Assembly (NCBI GenBank): GCA_011523795.1
Contig: WTFY01000006.1
Coordinates: forward strand, 62,001 to 126,000
Direction: 5' to 3'
DNA from: Gammaproteobacteria bacterium
GTDB taxonomy: Bacteria > Pseudomonadota > Gammaproteobacteria > UBA4575
Length of the DNA stretch: 64,000 nt
Shown one piece after another: positions 29,602 to 37,027 of this stretch; the first letter of the stretch is position 1, and every line of letters starts with the position of its first letter. The position numbers were made by a program, and so were the translations under genes. The notes under the pieces were generated by a model, which saw only the letters and a program-made list of their open reading frames with translations, was not told where the DNA came from and did no database searches.

Positions 29602-29678
29602 TGCGGGGTGGAGCAGTCTGGCAGCTCGTCGGGCTCATAACCCGAAGGTCGCAGGTTCAAATCCTGCCCCCGCTACCA
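29602..29678 (+). tRNA. Initiator tRNA-Met (CAT)
   Basis: A 77-nt cloverleaf with anticodon CAT at 29636-29638. It has the initiator hallmarks: three consecutive G-C pairs in the anticodon stem (GGG...CCC), an A11-T24 D-stem pair and an unpaired first acceptor position. The T arm is GCAGG TTCAAAT CCTGC and the encoded 3' end is ACCA. Position 1 is T and position 72 is T, where the usual bacterial initiator has C1 and A72; the mismatch is kept but with other bases. The 3' part is the integration site of the following element. Confidence 0.92.
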
Positions 29679-29768
29679 TTTGGACTGTCCGAGAAGCTCC
29701 CAGGAAGTCCAGTAAAGTCCGGTAAACGTATTAAAAACAGTTAGTTAAAATAATAAAACGTATCATTG
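29655..29768 (+). repeat. Left attachment-site repeat (attL) of the integrative element
   Basis: Begins in the T arm of the tRNA gene (GTTCAAATCCTGCCCCC) and continues through ATTTGGACTGTCCGAGAAGC and TCCCAGGAAGTCC, an exactly matched block also found at 48260-48310. Beyond that, similarity with the right copy goes on, with substitutions, to ACGTATCATTG and more weakly to about 29793. Confidence 0.85.
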
Positions 29769-29800
29769 CTTCCAACAAGGTCCATTGACATCCTAGAAAA

Positions 29801-29823
29801 TTGACAGTATATTTGACAGTATA
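29801..29823 (+). promoter_or_regulatory. Paired TTGACAGTATA motifs (candidate integrase arm sites, left)
   Basis: TTGACAGTATA occurs twice with a 12-nt period, between the left repeat and the integrase start. The same arrangement with one-base changes occurs at 48185-48207 just inside the right end. Matching pairs at both ends fit arm-type binding sites of the tyrosine integrase or sites for its excisionase. Confidence 0.55.
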
Positions 29824-29854
29824 TTCTGGTTCAAATTAAAAAGTACTGTCATAA

Positions 29855-31090
29855 ATGCCCCTCACCAATTCCCGCCTCAAGGCAGCAAAGCCACGTTCCA
29901 GCGATTACCGAATAGCCGATAATGGCGGTCTTTTCTTGCTCGTCAAGGCGAATGGCAGCAAATACTGGCGTCTGGACTATCGTTTTCGCGGTAAGCGTAA
30001 CACCTTGGCATTGGGTGTTTACCCTCTGGTGAGTCTCAAGGATGCTAGGGAAAAGCGCAGGCACGCCAAGATTCATCTTGAGGCCGATCGGGACCCCAGC
30101 GAGGTCCGCAAGGAAGAAAAGCGAGCCAAGCAGGTGGATCGCTTTGAAGATGTAGCCCGTCAGTGGTGGGAGCATTACAAAGAAGTCTGGACTCCGAAGC
30201 ATGCAGCCAATGTATTCAGACGGCTGGAAGCCAATGCTTTCCAAGATCTGGGACATTTGTCCATTGATGAAATTACACCCCAGAGGGTCATTGTCATGCT
30301 TCGCAAGATTGAGGCACGGGATGCACTCGATGTGGCTAGTCGGGTCAAACAGGCGGTGCATGCTGTCTGCCGTTTTGCAATCCAGCAAGGCATAGCTACC
30401 CACAATCCGGCCAGTGACCTGGATGGCATTGTCCGGCAGCGCAAGGTCCGGCATCGTCCTTCACTGCCCAGGGAAGAACTGCCACAGTTCCTGCAGCTCC
30501 TTGAGACCTACAGCGATCGTGGCCGACTGTTGACTCAGCGTGCAATCAAGCTACTACTGCTGACCTTTGTACGCTCCGGCGAGCTGCGGGGCGCACGCTG
30601 GGAGGAGTTTGATTTCGAGGACAAAGTCTGGCGCATCTCCGCAGGCCGCATGAAGATGGGCAATGAACACCTGGTGCCCCTGTCCCGACAGGCCCTGGAA
30701 GTGCTTGAGCTGTTGCAGAGCATGACCGGCAACTACGAGCTAGTGTTTCCCTCCGAACGGGACCGCAGCCGCGAGATGTCGGACAACACGATGCGCCGGG
30801 CAATCTTCAAGCTAGGGTATGACGGGACCGTGGATGGCAAGAGCAAGGCAGTGCCGCACGGGTTCCGTGCTACCGCTTCCTCGATCCTGAACGAGTCCGG
30901 CTTCAACCCGGATGCCATCGAGCGTCAACTGGCCCACAAAGAAAGAAACAGCGTACGGGCGGCCTATACCTACCATGCCCGCTACCTAGACGAACGAAGG
31001 ACCATGATGCAGTGGTGGGCCGATTACCTAGACGAGATGCGGGCATCGGGCAAGGTGATTCCATTGTTCTCCAGGGCAGCCAACGGCTAA
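29855..31090 (+). CDS. P4-type tyrosine integrase
   Basis: 411 residues with the DUF4102 N-terminus of P4-like integrases (MPLTNSRLKAAKPRSSDYRI, GGLFLLVKANGSKYWRLDYR, LALGVYPLVSLKDAR), a SAM-like core-binding domain and the catalytic domain. Catalytic residues are visible in VRSGELRGARW (Arg), HGFRATASSIL (His-x2-Arg) and RAAYTYHARYLDERR (Tyr). It starts 177 nt after the tRNA and transcribes into the element, the usual layout for tRNA-targeting islands; it should catalyse integration and excision between the repeats at 29655 and 48260. Confidence 0.95.
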   Translation: MPLTNSRLKAAKPRSSDYRIADNGGLFLLVKANGSKYWRLDYRFRGKRNTLALGVYPLVSLKDAREKRRHAKIHLEADRDPSEVRKEEKRAKQVDRFEDVARQWWEHYKEVWTPKHAANVFRRLEANAFQDLGHLSIDEITPQRVIVMLRKIEARDALDVASRVKQAVHAVCRFAIQQGIATHNPASDLDGIVRQRKVRHRPSLPREELPQFLQLLETYSDRGRLLTQRAIKLLLLTFVRSGELRGARWEEFDFEDKVWRISAGRMKMGNEHLVPLSRQALEVLELLQSMTGNYELVFPSERDRSREMSDNTMRRAIFKLGYDGTVDGKSKAVPHGFRATASSILNESGFNPDAIERQLAHKERNSVRAAYTYHARYLDERRTMMQWWADYLDEMRASGKVIPLFSRAANG

Positions 31091-31110
31091 GCAGTCGGAT
31101 TCTATCTGCA

Positions 31111-31298
31111 TCACCCCTGCTGCCGGGATTCGATCCACTGGACCACCGCCTGCTCATGCTAGCCAACCGAGCAGACCCTGGTGTACTGGATCTATTTTGG
31201 GAAGTTGCCCTTGGCAATCAGGGCGTAAATCGTGGAGCAGGAATATCCGATCATGCGCTGGACTTCCTTGAGCCTTACAATCCTGTGATTTACAGATA
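31111..31298 (-). pseudogene. Decayed alpA-like excisionase/HTH gene
   Basis: Minus-strand translation gives HRIVRLKEVQRMIGYSCSTI, YALIAKGNFPK, stop, IQYTRVCSVG, stop, HEQAVVQWIESRQQG. It matches the intact AlpA at 34274-34495 nearly residue by residue (YRIVRLKEVQRMTGLSRSTI; WHEQAVIQWIESRKQ). Two in-frame stops and loss of the start codon show that it is dead. It lies antisense just behind the integrase gene. Confidence 0.85.
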
Positions 31299-31352
31299 AG
31301 CTCTTTTTGTGCTGTAAGGTCTACCTACGCAAGACACAAAGGAGGAAATTCG

Positions 31353-31400
31353 ATGGAAAACCGAACTAGTTTCCGTCATGGTTTTTTGTTGGTTTCCTGA
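31353..31400 (+). other. 15-codon open frame with a very strong ribosome binding site
   Basis: AAAGGAGG at 31338-31345 is followed at ideal spacing by ATG and a frame reading MENRTSFRHGFLLVS. It could be a leader peptide for the protease gene behind it or the remnant of a truncated gene. Nothing beyond the start signal supports it. Confidence 0.25.
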
Positions 31401-31433
31401 CTGATTCTCAATGAGTACTATTCGAGTATTGGT

Positions 31434-32519
31434 TTGCGAAGGGTCCATGAAATTTTTCGCCATGCTACCATGGCTCATGGTGCAACAAACAAAATAGAGT
31501 CAATGGCAGGGAAGCATGAGAGGTATGTCCAGCTGGAGCGCATGGATGTCCAGATGGAAACAACCATTGCTGCAGCTGCAGCGCATTTCTTTTCCCCTTT
31601 GGCCATCGGCCAACATAATCGTCGAGAAGAAGGATCTAAAGGAGCTCTGACCCCTGCAAAGAGTGCGGATTTCATGGACTTTCTGAAAGAAAGGGGAGCA
31701 CTTCCAGATCCATATAAGTATATCTACCAGATTCGGGACCTGCTTTCGCGGATGGAGCAGGCCAACATCCTGGTTTCATTTCCGTCGTACACGAATAACG
31801 TAATGCTCCCCAAGAGCTACTACGCTTTGCACGAAACGTCGGTACAGAGGGCACAGGGATTTCTCTGGCTGGCGAAAGCACTAGGCGGGAGGTTTGTGTA
31901 TGAACAAGTGTCTACGGCAGTTGTCCACATCGTAGGAGAGGACAATACTAGCGAAGGTAGTGGCATCGTGTTTGATCCTCACCACATAATCACTTGTCGC
32001 CATGTAGTAACGGATATGACGGTGGCGAGGAAGCAAGTTTTCCAACATAAGACAGTGAGTGTCGAAAAGATTATCAAACACCCAGACATCGATGTCGCTG
32101 TCATCAAAACAAGAGAACAGTTGTCTCCAACTCCGGGCTTAGTTTTTCTGCGTCCAGAGGTGTCGCAGAAAGTGTATCGGTTTGGGCACGCTCGTGTCCC
32201 GTGTTCCGTCCCAATGAGCAATAGGGAGCCGACTATCGAAAGCGGCGAGATCACTCGCATGTCGATGATCGTGTTTGGTGGCTCCGAGCTATTTCTGTAT
32301 TCTGCGGTGTCAAGACCAGGGGATAGCGGCGGTGCGATAGTCTCGGAGGATGGCTACATAGTAGGTATGACGACTGAATTGTCCGATGCCCGCTACAAGG
32401 GCCGTGATGGTGAGGATGTTTTCTCGCCTCACTATGCGGGCATTCCTTCCGATGTGATTGCAAAAGCTGTCGAGGACTTGGACTTGGGCATACTCATACC
32501 GTACGAAATGTTTGAGTAG
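31434..32519 (+). CDS. Trypsin-like (S1/HtrA-fold) serine protease, cytoplasmic
   Basis: The C-terminal about 220 residues form a chymotrypsin-fold protease with a full triad: H190 (IITCRHVV), D220 (HPDIDVAVIK) and S298 (RPGDSGGAIVS). No signal peptide or PDZ domain is present. The first about 150 residues are helical and not recognised. The start is unsure: a TTG opens the frame, with ATGs at 31470 and 31503, none with a good ribosome site. Solitary intracellular trypsin-like proteases are known as effectors in some phage-defence systems and this one sits in a defence-like element; that role is inferred. Confidence 0.8.
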   Translation: MRRVHEIFRHATMAHGATNKIESMAGKHERYVQLERMDVQMETTIAAAAAHFFSPLAIGQHNRREEGSKGALTPAKSADFMDFLKERGALPDPYKYIYQIRDLLSRMEQANILVSFPSYTNNVMLPKSYYALHETSVQRAQGFLWLAKALGGRFVYEQVSTAVVHIVGEDNTSEGSGIVFDPHHIITCRHVVTDMTVARKQVFQHKTVSVEKIIKHPDIDVAVIKTREQLSPTPGLVFLRPEVSQKVYRFGHARVPCSVPMSNREPTIESGEITRMSMIVFGGSELFLYSAVSRPGDSGGAIVSEDGYIVGMTTELSDARYKGRDGEDVFSPHYAGIPSDVIAKAVEDLDLGILIPYEMFE

Positions 32520-32660
32520 GCTGGTTTGACCATCACTCACCACTTCCGGTTCGAGACAACTGCACTAGGAAGCGAGAACCGTGGAGTCCTTCTTTGTTCC
32601 GAATCTGTTTGCACCCGACCTCCACGAGCGGATGATATCCATGCAGGATGACAGCCGTGT

Positions 32661-32707
32661 TCCGGCCGCGTCACTACAAAGTGAAACGCGGTAGTGACGC
32701 GGCCGGA
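32661..32707. repeat. Perfect 17-bp inverted repeat
   Basis: TCCGGCCGCGTCACTAC and GTAGTGACGCGGCCGGA are exact reverse complements around a 13-nt centre. It lies 142 nt after the protease stop in a gene-free stretch. No T-run follows on either side, so it may be a recombination or binding site, or a structured RNA element. Confidence 0.75.
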
Positions 32708-32811
32708 TATCGGTCCCAAATGCAGGTAGTCCCGTACTGTACAATTTTGGGGTGCGAATGCCCCACAGATTACGGCGTCGGAATCTTAGCTGTGTGATAA
32801 GAAGATTTTCC

Positions 32812-32839
32812 GTGACAGAGAGGCGCCAAATGGTATACT
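32812..32839 (+). promoter_or_regulatory. Sigma-70-type promoter
   Basis: GTGACA (-35, one base from consensus), a 16-nt spacer and TATACT (-10, one base from consensus). It is one of the better promoter matches noticed in the element and points into a 565-nt region without a gene ahead of the second recombinase. Confidence 0.5.
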
Positions 32840-33404
32840 GACTCGTAACAGTTTTGTACCGGCGCCGCTACGGTATATCAGCGGCAATTGAGGCACCTCC
32901 GGACTGCGAAAAGGTGCCCCGGCTGAAAGGCTGCAGTCCATATTCAACTTCAGCCTGTATCTCTGTTACAGGGAGCAGGCATGCGGAACCAGGCTCTTTT
33001 GGGGCCGGTCTCCGTTTCAACTCAAGGCCTTGTTGCCTGCAGGCACCTGCGGGGTCCTCCCTGTGCGTGTCATCCATTTAATGCCCTGTACAGGACGTAC
33101 CGCCCTGGCCCTTTTGGGTCCAGCAGGTGCTGTGCTGCGCGAAGGGCCGTGTATTTCAATTCCGTGGACTGGGTTCCACACAATTTAAAAGGAGGGTATT
33201 CCCATATTCGAAAATCGCCTCGCAAGGGCCACGTTGACTGTCGCAGGAGTGGTATTCCACAGAAATCCTTCTGCGAGGCCTCAACTGAGGCACAACCAAG
33301 TCATTGAGGGAGTCGTGTCCCATGAGCGTACTCGCGTAAGCGAATCCTGAACCGCCCAGGCGGCCAGCAGCTCAGAAACACTCACCGAAAGGAAAGAACA
33401 CGTA
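32840..33404 (+). ncRNA. Structured non-coding leader or RNA candidate
   Basis: No gene-like frame on either strand. Several short stems follow each other: GCCGCT/AGCGGC near 32870, GGCACCT/AGGTGCC around 32890-32920, and GGACTGC/GCAGTCC around 32900-32940, which competes with the previous one. It may be an untranslated leader of the second recombinase or an independent RNA. No known RNA family recognised. Confidence 0.35.
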
Positions 33405-34271
33405 ATGAGAGACTTGAACTACAACTTGAAACAGCTCTGCAGGAACTGCAGAGAGGGCAGCTATGCCACCCAGCAGAACCGGGAACGGATATTGACTCAG
33501 GCCGCTGATGAGCTTCACCAGATGGGCTATCGCAGGATGCAGGCCAGGTCACTGAAGCCTAAGCACATCGAGGCCCTGGTGAAGCTGTGGCGGGAGAAGG
33601 ACCTGTCCATCGGAACCATAAAAAACAGGATGGCCGCACTGCGATGGTGGGCTACCAAGGTCAACAAGCTGAACGTCATCGCTAAGTCGAATGAGTTCTA
33701 TGGCATTCCGGACCGAAGGTTCGTAACCAACCAGAGTAAGGCTAAGGAACTCACCGAACCCCAGCTCAGTAAGGTCAGGGACGAACACGTCCGCATGAGC
33801 CTCGAGCTGCAGCGGGCCTTTGGTCTCAGGAGAGAAGAAGCCATGAAGTTTACTCCCAGCTATGCAGACCAGGGCGATCATATCCAACTGAAAGCGAGCT
33901 GGACGAAAGGTGGCAGGCCACGAGCCATTCCCGTTCGAACAGAACACCAGAGAGACGTCCTGAACCAGGCTCGGCGCTTGGTCGGCTTCGGCTCCCTGAT
34001 CCCGCCCCATCGAAATTACGCGCAGCACCTCAGGGTCTACGAAGGCCATACCACAAGGGCAGGCCTGTCCAGCCTGCACGGGCTGCGCCATGCCTATGCC
34101 CAGGAACGCTACGAGGAACTGACCGGCTGGAAGTGTCCGGCCACCGGAGGCCCCGGAAGAGAAGCCCTGAGCCCGGAACAGAGAGAACTGGACCACGAGG
34201 CCCGGCTGACCATCAGCCAGGAGTTGGGCCATGAGAGATCACAAATAACGACAGCCTACGTAGGAAGATAA
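33405..34271 (+). CDS. Second tyrosine recombinase (integrase-domain protein)
   Basis: 288 residues with AAGGAAAG before the ATG. The N-terminal half is a SAM-like DNA-binding domain (KPKHIEALVKLWREKDLSIG, TIKNRMAALRWW). The C-terminal half carries tyrosine-recombinase residues: Arg in FGLRREEAMKF, Lys in SWTKGGRPR, HGLRHAYAQ, then ELGHERSQITTAYVGR with the presumed nucleophilic Tyr four residues from the end. It is unlike the P4 integrase at 29855 and resembles recombinases found inside integrative and plasmid elements. It runs straight into alpA. Confidence 0.8.
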   Translation: MRDLNYNLKQLCRNCREGSYATQQNRERILTQAADELHQMGYRRMQARSLKPKHIEALVKLWREKDLSIGTIKNRMAALRWWATKVNKLNVIAKSNEFYGIPDRRFVTNQSKAKELTEPQLSKVRDEHVRMSLELQRAFGLRREEAMKFTPSYADQGDHIQLKASWTKGGRPRAIPVRTEHQRDVLNQARRLVGFGSLIPPHRNYAQHLRVYEGHTTRAGLSSLHGLRHAYAQERYEELTGWKCPATGGPGREALSPEQRELDHEARLTISQELGHERSQITTAYVGR

Positions 34272-34273
34272 CC

Positions 34274-34495
34274 ATGAAGATTGAAACGGGAAAAAGTATG
34301 AGGAATCTACCCATAAACTACAGGATTGTAAGATTGAAGGAGGTCCAGCGCATGACCGGACTTTCCCGCTCTACCATCTATGCCCAGATTGCAAGGGGCA
34401 ATTTCCCGAAGCAGATCAGGTTGACCGGTGCCCGTTCGGTGGGCTGGCATGAACAGGCAGTGATCCAGTGGATCGAGTCTAGGAAGCAGGCATGA
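34274..34495 (+). CDS. alpA: AlpA-family HTH regulator/excisionase
   Basis: 73 residues, 2 nt behind the recombinase, with GGAAGA before the ATG. The MerR-like HTH is plain: RIVRLKEVQRMTGLSRSTIY, then AQIARGNFPKQIRL and GWHEQAVIQWIESR. AlpA proteins activate integrase expression or help excision of P4-type elements. A dead homologue lies at 31111-31298. Confidence 0.9.
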   Translation: MKIETGKSMRNLPINYRIVRLKEVQRMTGLSRSTIYAQIARGNFPKQIRLTGARSVGWHEQAVIQWIESRKQA

Positions 34496-34516
34496 TATTC
34501 AGGATTAGAAGATTAT

Positions 34517-34894
34517 ATGCATTTCAATGTCAGGTCCCCATACAGCTATTTTTCCTACACAGCGGCGTTGTCTGCCTTCAAGATAAAGCTAAGAACTAGT
34601 TTTTCCGGCGCTGTCCCAATGTGGGAATTTATGCGGTTGTTCGGATTAAACTTTGTTGTCCCAGCCTTTGATCGGGAAGCGAATCATCCCATCTACGTCG
34701 GCGAACTTCCTATAGGTTGGGAGATACCAACCGTACACGGCCTGCCGACCTTCACCAATTTTTATCTCAGCGGTGTCCTGCGTCATTCTTTCTGCTTCAT
34801 CTTGGGCAGGCAGAAAACCCAAAGAGCGTTCGGTGACTTATCTACCATGTACGTACTACTAACTCCTCTGTCTGAATACGGTGTACAGCGTTAG
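34517..34894 (+). CDS. Uncertain hypothetical protein, 125 residues
   Basis: No family recognised and no clear ribosome binding site. The 3' end overlaps the convergent methylase gene by 53 nt. Composition is ordinary for a protein (aromatic-rich, MWEFMRLFGLNFVVPAF), so it may be a real or truncated gene, but the evidence is weak. Confidence 0.3.
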   Translation: MHFNVRSPYSYFSYTAALSAFKIKLRTSFSGAVPMWEFMRLFGLNFVVPAFDREANHPIYVGELPIGWEIPTVHGLPTFTNFYLSGVLRHSFCFILGRQKTQRAFGDLSTMYVLLTPLSEYGVQR

Positions 34895-35681
34895 CAGCCA
34901 GAACACTAGAACGGTTTACTACATCAAGCCTCCCAATTCCACTGTATATTTCCCTAACTGAAATGTGGTTGGCATTGGTTACAAGGACTTGAGCACCACG
35001 ACTAGAAGCCCTTTCTACTGCATCACGTAACCGTATCTGATCTGTCCATGAAAAGATTTTATCATTGTATTTGAGGAATCCGTTGAGGTTATGATTGACC
35101 GTGTAGGGCGGGTCCACAAAAACAAAATCCTCTGGGCCTGCAGCCTCCATCGATTCTTCGAAGTCTCGACAGATAATTTCTGCATTTAACAAAAGTCTAC
35201 CAATTTTGGCAAAATTATCAGTTGACAGAACTACACTATTTTTTGAACCAATTGGTACGTTAAATTCATTGCTCTTATTAACTCGGTAAAGCCCGTTCCA
35301 GCAAGTGCGGTTTAGGTAAATTAACCACACTGCCCTCCCTATTGAGTCCGTTGGTTTTGAAGATCTGGTGTGATAGAAGTAATCCTTGCTATGTGCGTTA
35401 TGGTGCTTAAGGAGCTTTTTAGTAATGGATTCTGGATCTTCACATATCGCTTGAAAGCAATCGATCAAATCGGAGTTTATATCCGAAAGAATAGCCTTTT
35501 TTGGCTGAAGTGCAAAAAACATAGCTCCACTACCTAGAAATGGTTCGATATATCGCTTATAGCGAGTTGGAACCATATCGAGGTAACGCGAGGTGAACCA
35601 ACGTTTGCCACCGGCCCATTTTAGAAATGGAACAACCTGATCACCAGCTGAGAAGTTAGATAAAGTACCACCAGAGTTCAT
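34842..35681 (-). CDS. D12-class (Dam-like) DNA adenine-N6 methyltransferase
   Basis: 279 residues from the ATG at 35681, which overlaps the upstream gene stop as ATGA. Family motifs in order: FLKWAGGKRW (SAM region), EPFLGSGAMFF (motif I), YLNRTCWNGLYR, and the catalytic DPPY in FVFVDPPYTVNH. It should transfer a methyl group from SAM to adenine in a short recognition site, perhaps GATC-like as in Dam, but specificity cannot be read. It is the last gene of a three-gene operon with the unknown protein and the DGQHR protein. Confidence 0.92.
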   Translation of the reverse strand: MNSGGTLSNFSAGDQVVPFLKWAGGKRWFTSRYLDMVPTRYKRYIEPFLGSGAMFFALQPKKAILSDINSDLIDCFQAICEDPESITKKLLKHHNAHSKDYFYHTRSSKPTDSIGRAVWLIYLNRTCWNGLYRVNKSNEFNVPIGSKNSVVLSTDNFAKIGRLLLNAEIICRDFEESMEAAGPEDFVFVDPPYTVNHNLNGFLKYNDKIFSWTDQIRLRDAVERASSRGAQVLVTNANHISVREIYSGIGRLDVVNRSSVLAANAVHRIQTEELVVRTW

Positions 35682-37027
35682 GATGGGCACAGACTCCAAA
35701 TCGCAACGCGCTCATGGCTCGCCAATACACTTAGTTCGCGTGCCAATTCTAAGGCTATGCCACTGAAAGAATCAAACAATTCCGGGTCTCGACTTTCGAC
35801 TTGAGCAAGCTCGACGAGGCTATCTTGGACGTCTGTCCACAAGTCATGCAACTCGGACGGAGGATGTCCAGGTGGCCAAATGCCACAGCTTTCACCGAGT
35901 TGCTTCCACCAGAATGCTAAATGATCGGCATTTATGTCAGCATTTTCGAGTAGACGGTGGGCTGTACCAGTCGCTAGTCGAAGTAAAAGCAGGGCACGTG
36001 AAACTACAGCTAGGGAATCTTCCCAGATATTACTAGGTACCCTGGATGAGTATTTGAAAACTAAGGGATCAGCAGGAGAAATTTGCCTACATAAGAATCT
36101 CTTGATGCGTCTTTTCGCTGAGGGTTGTAAACTCAATCCAGTTAAGAACCTGTCGATCAATTTCTCAAACTTAGAGTCACCACTGCTAGCTTGTTTGCCA
36201 GTGGATCCAAAATAAAATTGCTCGATAGAGAGCCGAAGGATATGTCGGTCTATCTGCTCAAAGCTTGATGTTGTGCTTGGTTCGAGCAATCCCCACATGT
36301 CACGGACAAATTCTAAGCAAGCCGCAGCATTTGCTTCCCAGGTAACAGGTACACCATCAGGACGGTAGCTAGATTCGTTACGAGCATCTCGATCCTTAGT
36401 GACTAGCCTAAGATCCATTCCCCATTGCATAAACCACTCTTTTGCGTGGGGAGCCACTGCAATAGCACCACCCTGCGATTGAAACCATTGATTGAGACTG
36501 TAACTGTCAGGTCGAATAAGTTCGGCAAAGGCATCACGGGACTCTGCCATTTGAGCCCATTCCTCTAAGGCGAGCCATGCCATAAGGTGAGTCCCTTGAC
36601 CCGAACATAACTTTGTTGCCGAATTGGCCTGTTGGACAATGAAGTGTTGATTGTTGAATATTCCAATTCCAAAGCCTGCTAAGAGTGACATAGCAGCTCG
36701 TAACTCGGCATAGTAGGCGAGGTGCAGGGCACGATGTGTGTCACCGGTCAAAATACATCCTACAGCTCGGCCAAGGTAACTCCAGCCGTCTTTAGCATGA
36801 AGTGTCACACTTGCAGCGATGTATTGCGCTAGATTGCGTTTGTGTTGTGGCGTTGCTGGAGTGGCTCTCTCTAACCGAGAGATTGTATCTTTGGCGTAGT
36901 AGTTATTTTTACCGACCCAAGATGATTTACCAAGGAATATCTTTAACCCAGCTACTGTTGATTCAATTTCTGCTTGCCTTACATTACTAATTGCAGTCTT
37001 AGCGCTTTGAGACAACGCTGCCGTCAT
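35678..37027 (-). CDS. Unknown protein between DGQHR and methylase genes
   Basis: 449 residues, soluble, mostly helical by composition, with no motif I can name. Notable blocks are AYYAELRAAMSLLAGFGIGI, WLALEEWAQMAESRDAF, DRHILRLSIEQFYFG and TGTAHRLLENADINADHLAF. Start and stop both overlap the neighbouring genes by 4 nt (ATGA), so it is translationally coupled in an operon with them and probably works with the methylase. The codon use is AT-richer than the nuo region, as for the whole block. Confidence 0.8.
   Translation of the reverse strand: MTAALSQSAKTAISNVRQAEIESTVAGLKIFLGKSSWVGKNNYYAKDTISRLERATPATPQHKRNLAQYIAASVTLHAKDGWSYLGRAVGCILTGDTHRALHLAYYAELRAAMSLLAGFGIGIFNNQHFIVQQANSATKLCSGQGTHLMAWLALEEWAQMAESRDAFAELIRPDSYSLNQWFQSQGGAIAVAPHAKEWFMQWGMDLRLVTKDRDARNESSYRPDGVPVTWEANAAACLEFVRDMWGLLEPSTTSSFEQIDRHILRLSIEQFYFGSTGKQASSGDSKFEKLIDRFLTGLSLQPSAKRRIKRFLCRQISPADPLVFKYSSRVPSNIWEDSLAVVSRALLLLRLATGTAHRLLENADINADHLAFWWKQLGESCGIWPPGHPPSELHDLWTDVQDSLVELAQVESRDPELFDSFSGIALELARELSVLASHERVAIWSLCPS

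Noticed and set aside
34274-34495. AlpA as part of the DGQHR operon
   Set aside because: It lies on the opposite strand and is coupled to the second recombinase.
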